In this document: in pieces, positions 1 to 5,782 of the stretch
Layout of the letters: each line of letters opens with the position of its first letter
How positions within the stretch are numbered: the stretch's first letter is position 1
Assembly (NCBI GenBank): GCA_029865665.1
Contig: JARXAV010000206.1
Location: 1-10,006, forward strand
DNA: 10,006 nucleotides
From: Flectobacillus sp.
GTDB taxonomy: Bacteria > Bacteroidota > Bacteroidia > Cytophagales > Spirosomataceae
Reading direction: 5' to 3'
Translations under genes and position numbers: made by a program
The notes under the pieces: generated by a model
What the model was told of the DNA's origin: nothing
Seen by the model: the letters and a program-made list of their open reading frames with translations, nothing else
Database searches by the model: none

Positions 1-546
1 TAATGTGGCAACGTCCAACACTTTTTTCACCGCTCCAATTTCGTCACCTTCTAAATCTGCCATATAAATTAAATGCTCAATAGCGTGTAATTTAGTAGCT
101 TTTGGAATAACCCAAATAGGTGTTTTGATGTTTTTTACTACACCCAAGGTATTTGTTCCCCAGAAGCGATCCCAAGCATTACTTGCCCCAACTGTACCCA
201 TTACTACAAAATCAACGGACATTTCTTCCTCAATTTCTTGAATGCAATCACTTACAGCCCCCACCATGAATTTACTTTCTACGATTGCATAAGGTTTCTT
301 GTCGTCGTGATAACGAGCGGCTAAGTCTTTCGTGAATTTTGCTAACATATCTTCTTCGACTTGAAAATACTCTTGCATAAACCCTTGTTCTGGTAAAGGA
401 ATGACGTACTCCGTAGTGGTAATTGGTGGCATATAGGCATGGATGACCAAAATCTTCGCTTGAAGTAAGTCTGCAAGGGTAAGTGCAAAATCAGCAGCAT
501 GTTGAGCTGTTTCGCTAAAATCGGTAGGAAGTAATATCGTTTTCAT
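1..546 (-). CDS. Universal stress protein (UspA family), probably tandem-domain, 3' end outside window
   Basis: Reading leftward from an ATG at 544-546, 182 codons stay open to the window edge, so the C-terminus is missing. The protein opens MKTILLPTDFSETAQHAADF, the usual first strand and helix of a Usp domain. Near residues 117-131 it carries G-x2-G-x9-G-T (GTVGASNAWDRFWGT), the ATP-binding signature of ATP-binding Usp proteins. After about residue 155 a second Usp-like start appears (HLIYMADLEGDEIGAVKKVL), so this is probably a two-domain Usp of about 280 residues, a common Bacteroidota form. An in-frame ATG six bases upstream (552) would add Met-Ser. These are cytoplasmic nucleotide-binding proteins induced by starvation, hypoxia or other stress; the exact role is unknown. 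A perfect CRP/FNR-type dyad about 75 bp upstream suggests control by an FNR-like regulator. The family call is secure; the trigger is inferred. Confidence 0.93.
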   Translation of the reverse strand, partial: MKTILLPTDFSETAQHAADFALTLADLLQAKILVIHAYMPPITTTEYVIPLPEQGFMQEYFQVEEDMLAKFTKDLAARYHDDKKPYAIVESKFMVGAVSDCIQEIEEEMSVDFVVMGTVGASNAWDRFWGTNTLGVVKNIKTPIWVIPKATKLHAIEHLIYMADLEGDEIGAVKKVLDVATL

Positions 547-596
547 GCTCATTGTTGTTTGGTTGACAGTGTAAAATTGTTTGATTGTCAGTAGAT

Positions 597-604
597 TAAG
601 TATA
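597..604 (-). promoter_or_regulatory. Candidate -7 element for the Usp gene
   Basis: On the minus strand the segment reads TATACTTA, a partial match to the Bacteroidota -7 consensus TAnnTTTG. A start about 7 bp further on would lie near 590. That puts the centre of the dyad at 623-638 about 40 bp upstream, close to the -41.5 position typical of class II FNR/CRP activation. The spacing is suggestive, but the element itself is a weak match. Confidence 0.3.
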
Positions 605-622
605 ACTTCGATCATTTTTTTT

Positions 623-638
623 ACTGATATAAATCAGT
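623..638. promoter_or_regulatory. CRP/FNR-type operator dyad
   Basis: ACTGATATAAATCAGT is a perfect 6+6 bp inverted repeat with a 4-bp centre. Its core TGAT-N4-ATCA matches the FNR consensus TTGAT-N4-ATCAA apart from the outermost base pair. It lies in the divergent gap between the Usp gene and the thioredoxin-fold gene. A regulator with a Crp/Fnr-type recognition helix is encoded nearby at 1310-2368, making it an obvious candidate ligand, but binding is inferred. Confidence 0.6.
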
Positions 639-700
639 CTTATTCATTTGGGTATTGGAGGTACTAGGATTTATGAACCTATTTTTTATAAGAATAAATT

Positions 701-716
701 ACTGATAAAAGTCATT
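701..716. promoter_or_regulatory. Second, weaker CRP/FNR-type site
   Basis: ACTGATAAAAGTCATT fits TGAY-N4-RTCA (TGAT, AAAA, GTCA). It has the same ACTGAT left half as the dyad at 623-638 but an imperfect right half. It lies about 80-95 bp before the start codon of the cysteine-free thioredoxin-fold gene, so it may serve that promoter. No clear TAnnTTTG element could be placed downstream of it. Confidence 0.4.
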
Positions 717-795
717 CCTATTTATTGGTGGAGTCATAAGAATACTAAGCGAGAAACCGCAATTTTACAGGCATCAAGTTTCAAGGAAAATCGCT

Positions 796-1098
796 ATGGC
801 CATGAATAAGAATAAAGACAAGCCCGTTTTAATGTTTTTTTATAGAGAGATACATCAAGAAGGTGTCACGACATTTAATCAATTGCGGGGCGAAAACCCT
901 TTGATTGCCAGTTTTATTACGGTAAATGTGCAAGAAAACCCAGAAGTGGCAAAAACGTTTTCGATTGAATATACACCGACTTTATTAGTGGTGATTAATG
1001 GAAAAGAATATTGGAGGCATGTAGGAGGTTTTACACCAGAATATATCAAAAATAATTTGGCATTGTTCGAGCCAATTAATCGGGAAGCGTTTTTGTAA
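796..1098 (+). CDS. Thioredoxin-fold protein lacking the CxxC active site
   Basis: This is a 100-residue protein with a compact thioredoxin-like layout. A first strand (PVLMFFYRE, about 10-18) is followed by a helix, a second strand (FITVNVQENPE), the YTPTLLVVINGKEYWRHVGG segment with the cis-proline at about residue 61, and a last helix. The WCxxC motif expected after the first strand is replaced by YREIHQ, and there is no cysteine anywhere in the protein. It cannot do thiol-disulfide exchange and is more likely a binding or scaffold version of the fold. ATG codons at 796 and 802 are both possible starts; the first is used here. It is divergent from the Usp gene across a gap with two FNR-like sites, suggesting shared stress control. 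The fold assignment is good; the function is unknown. Confidence 0.8.
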   Translation: MAMNKNKDKPVLMFFYREIHQEGVTTFNQLRGENPLIASFITVNVQENPEVAKTFSIEYTPTLLVVINGKEYWRHVGGFTPEYIKNNLALFEPINREAFL

Positions 1099-1243
1099 GG
1101 ACGTTATTAGTTTGTATGTTATTGTAAGATGTTTAAAATCAATGGGTTAATTTATATTTTTAAAGCAACAGTATTATTAAAGAAGCAGTTGTATAAAAGT
1201 TGATGAGTTAAAGGATTTACACAGATACTGTAATAAAACGATA

Positions 1244-1286
1244 AACGGAGTTACTCAAAGTATTCGCTACTTTTAGTAACTCCGTT
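1244..1286. terminator. Strong hairpin, terminator between convergent genes
   Basis: AACGGAGTTACT (1244-1255) and AGTAACTCCGTT (1275-1286) form a perfect 12-bp stem. After one C/T mismatch it continues with AAAGTA/TACTTT (6 bp) around a TTCGC loop, giving a stem of about 19 bp. It lies between the convergent thioredoxin-fold gene and the response regulator gene. On the minus strand the stem is followed by a T-rich tail (TTTATCGTTTTATT). It probably ends the two-component operon and may also stop the rightward gene. Confidence 0.75.
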
Positions 1287-1309
1287 AAAATTTTAAGACG
1301 AGTGTTTAA

Positions 1310-2368
1310 TTAATTCTTGAGATTCGTCAACCGTTTTTCGTCGATAATAGTGATTTCACTTCCGTTAATTTCAATGAGTTTATCTGCCTTAAATTCACTC
1401 AATGTACGGATTAACGATTCGGTAGCAGTACCAACAATCGAAGCAAGGTCGTCCCTAGAGATTTTCATCGCAAAGTGATTTGCTTGTTCTTGCTTATATT
1501 TTTTCTGTAAAAGCAAGAGGGCATCCGCCACCCGTTTACGTAAAGAGTTATAAGCCATTCCCAATAAATACTCTTCTTTTTCGGCAATACTATTTGCCAA
1601 TAACTTAATTAATTTGTTAGCAACTGCCTGATTCTTCGTGAATAGTTCAAGGAAGTCGTGTTTGGGAATCCCGATTACTTCGGCATCTTCTAGGGTTTCG
1701 GCACTTTCTTGATAATCCGTTTGCTCTATTAGGGCAATATGTCCGAAAAAGTCTCCCGCATTATATAGCCCTGTAATAAACTCTTTCCCATCACGATTGG
1801 CACGGTACGTTTTTACTTTACCTGATTTTAGGAAGTAAAACTTAATAGGTTCGTCACCTTCGGCATAAATAATATGCTTTTTCTTGAAGTTAGAAATCTT
1901 TCTATCTTTAGACAAAGACTGCAAATCTTTGTGCTGTTGAGCTTCCGAATAAAGGTTTTCGATGTCGCTAGTCGTGATTTTATAGGCTTCTTTCATGGCA
2001 TCAATTCGCTTTAAGCGGCTTTCAATGGCATTCAAGAGTTCAATCTCATGGAAAGGCTTGGTGATATAATCGTCCGCACCCATTTCCATTCCTTTTCTAA
2101 AATCACTACGTTCGGTTTTTGCCGTTAGAAATATAAAGGGAATGCCTTGTAATTCAGGGTTTTGATTAAAAATATGTAAAACACCATAACCATCTAAAAT
2201 AGGCATCATAATATCGCAAATAACCAAGTCTGGGCGAGTTTGAAGTGCTTGTTCTACGCCTTTTTTTCCATCGGCTGCCGTAAAAACTTTGTAATTTGCC
2301 AGTTCGAGAATCTCGGCGGTAGTTTCTCGAATGTCATCACTGTCTTCTATGAGTAATATCGTTTTCAT
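1310..2368 (-). CDS. Response regulator: receiver fused to Crp/Fnr-type DNA-binding protein
   Basis: This 352-residue regulator has three parts. Residues 1-121 form a receiver with the acidic pocket (E8, D9, D11), phosphoacceptor D52 in VICDIMMP, T82 (LTAK) and K104 (TKPF). A helical linker leads to a cyclic-nucleotide-binding-like beta-roll (about 155-245). Residues 270-345 are a Crp-type winged helix with SRDDLASIVGTATESLIRTL, where E317 and R321 sit where Crp and Fnr use Glu and Arg to read TGA. The phosphate-binding cassette is degraded: FGH replaces FGE, and QESA stands where Crp has ERSA. There are no Fnr-style N-terminal cysteines, so aspartate phosphorylation is the probable input rather than cAMP or an Fe-S cluster. 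The kinase gene lies 46 bp upstream on the same strand, presumably one operon. Predicted targets are TGAY-N4-RTCA dyads such as 623-638. Confidence 0.92.
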   Translation of the reverse strand: MKTILLIEDSDDIRETTAEILELANYKVFTAADGKKGVEQALQTRPDLVICDIMMPILDGYGVLHIFNQNPELQGIPFIFLTAKTERSDFRKGMEMGADDYITKPFHEIELLNAIESRLKRIDAMKEAYKITTSDIENLYSEAQQHKDLQSLSKDRKISNFKKKHIIYAEGDEPIKFYFLKSGKVKTYRANRDGKEFITGLYNAGDFFGHIALIEQTDYQESAETLEDAEVIGIPKHDFLELFTKNQAVANKLIKLLANSIAEKEEYLLGMAYNSLRKRVADALLLLQKKYKQEQANHFAMKISRDDLASIVGTATESLIRTLSEFKADKLIEINGSEITIIDEKRLTNLKN

Positions 2369-2414
2369 CTAGTTAATATTTGAGGAATATATCCTTCACT
2401 TGTTTGCTGAATAA

Positions 2415-3644
2415 TTATAGGGGGAAGGTAACGCAAATGGTTGTTCCTTTACTGAGTTCACTTTCGATTGACACGTTGCCTTGCATGAGTTCGGTATAGC
2501 GAGCTACAATGTGCAAGCCTAAGCCAGTGCCTTGAATATTCGTTACGTTTGCTCCACGGAAAAAGCGGTCGAATAAGTGTTTTTGATCTTCTGGACTAAT
2601 ACCAATGCCTTCATCTTTTACACAAATTCGAAGATTATGGCTATTGTGTAGTGAGCTAACCGTAATCGTATCGTCTTCGTTAGAAAACTTAATTGCATTA
2701 GAACAGAGGTTAAAAATGATTTTTCTGGTTAAGGATTTGTCCAGATAAACCTCTTCGTTTCCTTCATGTTTATAGGATAACTGTTGCCCTTTTTTTGCCA
2801 AACTGGTTAAATCGGCGAAACATTCTTGCACCAAGTCCGTCAGACTGAACCGACAGAAATTGGTACTGATTTTGCCTTCTTCCAATTTCCCAACAGAGAG
2901 AAATTCTTCTAAAATATCGGTTAAATAACCTACCGAAGTTTTGATTCGTTGGAGGTGGCGAATGCGTTTGTCCTGCTCTTCTGCTTTTGGATATTTCTCA
3001 ATGAGTGATGCCGACGAAAGAATGGAGGTCAGGGGTGTTCTGAATTCGTGAGAAGCCATCGACACAAAGCGAGATTTTAACTCTCCAAGTTCTTTCTCTT
3101 TTTTTAAGGATAATTCTAAGGCCCTCTTTTTCTCCTCTAAATCATTAAGGGTTTCTACTAGGGCATTTGTTCGGTTAAGTACTTCTTTTTCAAGGTTTTC
3201 ATTCAGCTTTTTGATTTCTTCATTTTTGAGAATTAACTCTAAATCTGATTTCTTTTTTGCTGTTACATCATTGATAAACGAGATGATAAAGGATTGCCCG
3301 TTTTGTTCAAAATGACTCAAACTAACTTCTACCGAAAACAAACTATTATCCTTTCTTCGTCCCTTCAAATCGAGTCCAATACCCATCGGTCGTACTTGCG
3401 GTTTGGACATATAGCCACGTACGTATCCTTTGTGTTTATGTTCTATATTACTAGGGACAAGGAGTTCGATAGGCTGTCCTATAAGCTCATCTGTGTCATA
3501 GCCAAACAGGGCGTTGGCATAGCGATTTGAAGCCACTATCATTCCGTCCTGATCCACCATGACAATACCTATGGCCGATTCCATAAAAAGGGCTTCAAAT
3601 ATGCTGTCGTTTGCCTTGAGAGATTCTTTTATCATTGAACTCAA
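2415..3644 (-). CDS. PAS-domain sensor histidine kinase
   Basis: The protein has 409 residues and no transmembrane segment, so it should be cytoplasmic. A PAS domain (about 14-130) is followed by a coiled coil (135-190). HisKA comes next with the H-box MASHEFRTPLTS (phospho-acceptor H199). The HATPase domain has an N-box (FNLCSNAIKFS, 311-321), G1 (DEGIGI, 344-349), an F-box (FDRFFRG) and G2 (GTGLGL, 372-377). The PAS end IISFINDVTAKKK resembles FixL-type PAS domains. In HKGYVRGY, H71 falls where FixL has its haem-ligating histidine, but the distal arginine after GIG is leucine (GIGLD), so haem binding is uncertain. It probably phosphorylates the REC-Crp regulator encoded 46 bp downstream. 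An in-frame ATG three codons in is an alternative start. Kinase identity is secure; the signal is not known. Confidence 0.95.
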   Translation of the reverse strand: MSSMIKESLKANDSIFEALFMESAIGIVMVDQDGMIVASNRYANALFGYDTDELIGQPIELLVPSNIEHKHKGYVRGYMSKPQVRPMGIGLDLKGRRKDNSLFSVEVSLSHFEQNGQSFIISFINDVTAKKKSDLELILKNEEIKKLNENLEKEVLNRTNALVETLNDLEEKKRALELSLKKEKELGELKSRFVSMASHEFRTPLTSILSSASLIEKYPKAEEQDKRIRHLQRIKTSVGYLTDILEEFLSVGKLEEGKISTNFCRFSLTDLVQECFADLTSLAKKGQQLSYKHEGNEEVYLDKSLTRKIIFNLCSNAIKFSNEDDTITVSSLHNSHNLRICVKDEGIGISPEDQKHLFDRFFRGANVTNIQGTGLGLHIVARYTELMQGNVSIESELSKGTTICVTFPL

Positions 3645-3888
3645 AATTTTATTAATAAGGGATAAATAAGAACTGCTTAGAATAGCCCTACGATATGAAG
3701 TATCAAAAGCAATGAGTTGCTTGGTGGTCTATGTTTCGGCGTGCTTACTTATTCTGCAAAATTTTAAAAAAACATCATCTTTTTTACTGACGATAATTAT
3801 GCTAAGATATGATTTATATAATGATAATGCTACGAAAGAATGCCGAATTTTGAAGTGTCAATAAAGCAGTAAAACACAAATTAATATC
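3645..3888. other. Divergent intergenic region with an FNR-like half-site
   Basis: This gap between the kinase gene (leftward) and the first orphan paralog (rightward) should hold both promoters, but I found no convincing TAnnTTTG element. At 3786-3799 the sequence is ACTGAC-GATA-ATTA: one good FNR-like half (TGAC) and a 3-of-4 right half. A T-tract precedes it, as at the perfect dyad at 623-638. It lies about 100 bp before the 3889 start codon. This is weak evidence that the regulator also acts here. Confidence 0.3.
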
Positions 3889-4317
3889 ATGGAAGAGCAA
3901 GTATATCAGAGTGACAATACGTTCAAATTTGAAGTGTATCACCGTGAAAACCAACGTTGGCTTAATTCGTTAGCTTTTTATGAAGACGAAAATGTTTATT
4001 TATGGGGATTGATAAAGCAAGTCCAAAAAGAAAATAAACGTTATGAAATGGCCAATTGTATGTTTATTGCAGAACGTGGTGTTAGTATGTATGAAGCAGA
4101 AATTGAAGAGTTAAAAGAGTTAATCAAGAAAGAGGAGCTTAGTTTTTGTGATGATGCTCAAGGGAAAGATTTTCTTTTTGGAGACGAAATCTATGCGAGA
4201 CACTACGAAATTAGAGAGCAATTTCATGGTTTTGAAGAACGTTTCTTAGCGAATAAGAAAGCACTTTATTCTTGCTTATCTAATAACTTCAAATGCAAGT
4301 TTACCGTGGCAGATTAG
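3889..4317 (+). CDS. Uncharacterised helical protein, paralog 1 of a tandem pair
   Basis: I do not recognise this 142-residue family. There is no signal peptide or membrane segment, and it is predicted mostly alpha-helical and rich in Glu and Lys. It is clearly a paralog of the protein at 4467-4859. Shared landmarks are FKFEV at the N-terminus, H-x-E-N-x-x-W (HRENQRW here), FY-x-(E/D)-E, AQG-x2-FLF around residues 90-97, and F-L-x2-KK-x-LY near the end. The evenly spaced helices could form a small helical bundle, but no metal-binding pattern is convincing. It starts an apparent two-gene unit next to a sensory operon and may be stress-controlled. Its C-terminal tail (NNFKCKFTVAD) is absent from the paralog. 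The coding call is firm because the paralog conserves the same reading frame and motifs. Confidence 0.85.
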   Translation: MEEQVYQSDNTFKFEVYHRENQRWLNSLAFYEDENVYLWGLIKQVQKENKRYEMANCMFIAERGVSMYEAEIEELKELIKKEELSFCDDAQGKDFLFGDEIYARHYEIREQFHGFEERFLANKKALYSCLSNNFKCKFTVAD

Positions 4318-4466
4318 TGACAGTTTGAGAGGATGAATTGTGGATTTTAGGTATTTCAATGTACAAACTTTTAATCCCTAAAAAGCCGTCGTTTAAGTTA
4401 TATATGACCTATTAAGCGTTAGAAAATTATCTAGTAATAAACATCAATAAACGACAACACAAAGCT

Positions 4467-4859
4467 ATGAATATAAATCCAGATGTCTTCAAATTTGAAG
4501 TATGTCATCATGAAAATATAAAGTGGAGTGAATCAATGGTTTTTTATGCAGAAGAGTTGACTTATTTTCAAAAACTACTGAAAGAAGTATTTGAGAAAAA
4601 TAGCAATCCAGCGATTAAAGAGCAAGTGGTTCATTTTCAACAGAAAGCTCAAACCTTGAGTGATCAGTTATATCATTTGGCTTTGGGAATTATCAATCAA
4701 GAAAAGGTCTTTGCAGAATATGCCCAAGGGGATAAATTCCTTTTTAGCGAGCAAATAGAACTCATTCACCAGCGTCAGCAAGTAGCGTTTGACCAGTCTG
4801 AACGTGAGTTTTTACGTATCAAAAAAGAGTTGTATGACTTTTTAAAGAAAGCATTATAG
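4467..4859 (+). CDS. Uncharacterised helical protein, paralog 2 of a tandem pair
   Basis: This is a 130-residue, cysteine-poor, helix-rich cytoplasmic protein of unknown function. It aligns over its full length with the protein at 3889-4317: FKFEV, HHENIKW (H-x-E-N-x-x-W), FYAEE, AQGDKFLF (86-93) and FLRIKKELYDFL near the C-terminus. The middle part diverges and is shorter than in the paralog. The leaders are also related: TCAATAAA followed within a few bases by ACACAAA occurs before both start codons (3858-3880 and 4444-4463). This points to duplication of a whole gene with its leader. It is followed by a structured segment and a terminator at 4973-5010. No role can be assigned from sequence. 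Confidence 0.87.
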   Translation: MNINPDVFKFEVCHHENIKWSESMVFYAEELTYFQKLLKEVFEKNSNPAIKEQVVHFQQKAQTLSDQLYHLALGIINQEKVFAEYAQGDKFLFSEQIELIHQRQQVAFDQSEREFLRIKKELYDFLKKAL

Positions 4860-4865
4860 CGAAAG

Positions 4866-4933
4866 CTTGTCAACTCACATCTTTATTAGAGGTGTGACGT
4901 ACTTCAAAAACGAGGTATGTAAAGGTTGACAAG
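4866..4933 (+). ncRNA. Candidate three-way-junction RNA in 3' region
   Basis: The segment folds by eye into three helices. P1 pairs CTTGTCAAC (4866-4874) with GTTGACAAG (4925-4933), a perfect 9 bp. P2 pairs TCACATCT (4875-4882) with AGGTGTGA (4890-4897), 8 bp with one wobble and a 7-nt loop. P3 pairs CGTACTTC (4898-4905) with GAGGTATG (4912-4919), 8 bp with two wobbles and loop AAAAAC. The helices abut directly except for a TAAAG linker before the P1 3' strand. It starts 7 nt after the stop codon of the second orphan gene and precedes an intrinsic terminator, so it may be a 3' UTR element or 3'-derived small RNA. It matches no RNA family I recognise. Confidence 0.45.
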
Positions 4934-4972
4934 ACAAATTAAAGAGATTAACAAGTGGTTTAGAGATAGGTC

Positions 4973-5010
4973 AAAATGGTTCTTCTACTGGGAGAACCAT
5001 TTTTGTTTTT
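4973..5010 (+). terminator. Rho-independent terminator before grpE
   Basis: AAAATGGTTCT (4973-4983) pairs with AGAACCATTTT (4993-5003) across a 9-nt loop, followed by a T-rich run to 5010 (TTTTTGTTTTT). This is a classic intrinsic terminator for the orphan-gene transcript and any RNA from 4866-4933. Its last T residues double as the start of the likely -33 element of the grpE promoter. Confidence 0.88.
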
Positions 5011-5038
5011 GGAGGGCGTACTAAAAGCTGTAACTTTG
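5008..5038 (+). promoter_or_regulatory. Bacteroidota-type promoter of grpE
   Basis: TTTG at 5008-5011 and TAACTTTG at 5031-5038 are separated by 19 bp. This matches the Bacteroidota housekeeping consensus TTTG, 17-23 bp, TAnnTTTG exactly. Transcription would start near 5044-5046, about 30 nt before the grpE ATG. It is the clearest promoter in the window. Confidence 0.8.
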
Positions 5039-5048
5039 TACAAAAACA

Positions 5049-5063
5049 CTGTCATCTTGACAG
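5049..5063. promoter_or_regulatory. Inverted repeat at predicted grpE transcription start
   Basis: CTGTC-ATCTT-GACAG is a perfect 5+5 bp dyad located just after the predicted start site of the grpE transcript. It could be an operator for a heat-shock repressor, placed much as CIRCE is in other phyla, although it is not CIRCE (TTAGCACTC-N9-GAGTGCTAA). It could also be a 5' mRNA stem. Function is inferred from position only. Confidence 0.45.
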
Positions 5064-5073
5064 GAAAGAACGA

Positions 5074-5682
5074 ATGGCAAAGCTTTTGAACATATTATTT
5101 AGAAGAAATAAAAAATCGCCCATCATGGAAAATAAAGAGGAATTACAGGTAGAAGAACAAGAATTACAACAAAATACTGACAATCAGACAGCCACTACTG
5201 ACGAAACATTGACAGAAGATGCAACCGTGGAAACACCAGAATTGAGTGAAACCGATAAGTTGAAATTAGAATTGGCAGAATTGAAAGATAAATACATTCG
5301 CCTTTATTCTGACTTTGATAACTTTCGTAAGCGTACAGCCAAAGAAAAATTGGATATGTTGCAGTCGGCTTCATCGGGTGTGATTAAGGACATTCTTCCA
5401 GTAGTTGATGACATCGAACGTGCAGTTGCTAACGCTCAAGAAGGTGAAATTTCTGAAGGAGTTCACTTAATCTTTACCAAATTGAACAACACCTTAGCTT
5501 CAAAAGGCTTAACGGTAATGGACACTAAAGGGAAAGTGTTTAATGCAGATTTGCATGAAGCAATTACGCAATTCCCTGCACCAACAGAAGCTGATAAAGG
5601 AAAAGTATTTGACGAAGTAGAAAAAGGATACTTCTTGAATGATAAAGTATTACGTTTTGCGAAAGTTGTTGTTGCAAATTAA
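5074..5682 (+). CDS. grpE: GrpE, nucleotide exchange factor of DnaK
   Basis: GrpE releases ADP from DnaK and so drives the chaperone cycle in the cytoplasm. The 202-residue protein has an acidic, Gln/Thr-rich disordered N-terminus (about 19-58), then the long dimerising helix (LKLELAELKDKYIRLYSDFDNFRKRTAKEK, in two parts from 63 to 92). The beta-wing signature follows: GKVFNADLHEAITQFP (153-168), GKVFDEVEKGYFLND and KVLRFAKVVV. The start used, ATG 5074, adds a basic MAKLLNILFRRNKKSPI segment; ATG 5125 (MENKEEL) would give a more typical GrpE start. Both lie downstream of the predicted transcription start, so the choice is open. dnaJ follows 100 bp later with no terminator, suggesting one heat-shock operon. 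Confidence 0.97.
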   Translation: MAKLLNILFRRNKKSPIMENKEELQVEEQELQQNTDNQTATTDETLTEDATVETPELSETDKLKLELAELKDKYIRLYSDFDNFRKRTAKEKLDMLQSASSGVIKDILPVVDDIERAVANAQEGEISEGVHLIFTKLNNTLASKGLTVMDTKGKVFNADLHEAITQFPAPTEADKGKVFDEVEKGYFLNDKVLRFAKVVVAN

Positions 5683-5724
5683 TTCCCGTCTGGTAGAAAG
5701 GGACATTCATATTCATGTTAATTT

Positions 5725-5768
5725 CTCCTGAAAAGCAGGAGGTTTAAATAATATCTCCTTGCGGAGGT
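5725..5768 (+). promoter_or_regulatory. Two hairpins masking AGGAGG/GGAGG before dnaJ
   Basis: In the grpE-dnaJ gap, CTCCTG (5725-5730) pairs with CAGGAG (5736-5741) around a 5-nt loop. ATCTCC (5753-5758) pairs with GGAGGT (5763-5768, one G-T wobble) around TTGC. Both 3' arms contain Shine-Dalgarno-like purines (AGGAGG, GGAGG), the second about 15 nt before the dnaJ ATG. They could be an RNA-thermometer-like control, an mRNA processing or stability element, or simple stems; the sequence alone cannot tell. Confidence 0.4.
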
Positions 5769-5782
5769 AGGTGGCTTAAATC

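Noticed and set aside
746..756. TAAGCGAGAAA occurring here and at 8554-8564
   Set aside because: An 11-base coincidence in two unrelated intergenic regions with no shared surroundings.
3294..3530. 78-codon open frame on the plus strand inside the kinase gene
   Set aside because: It lies wholly opposite the PAS-domain coding sequence and its product has no recognisable features; a shadow of the real gene.
4388..4455. GTCGTTTA / TAAACGAC inverted repeat before the second orphan gene
   Set aside because: Only 8 bp with about 52 bases between the arms and no extension or inner stem; likely chance.
4866..4933. Integron attC site or tRNA-like element
   Set aside because: The arm ends do not match attC core sites (RYYYAAC / GTTRRRY), no integrase is near, and there is no anticodon arm, T-loop or acceptor pattern of a tRNA.
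5049..5063. CIRCE element (HrcA operator)
   Set aside because: CIRCE is TTAGCACTC-N9-GAGTGCTAA; this shorter CTGTC-N5-GACAG dyad does not match it.
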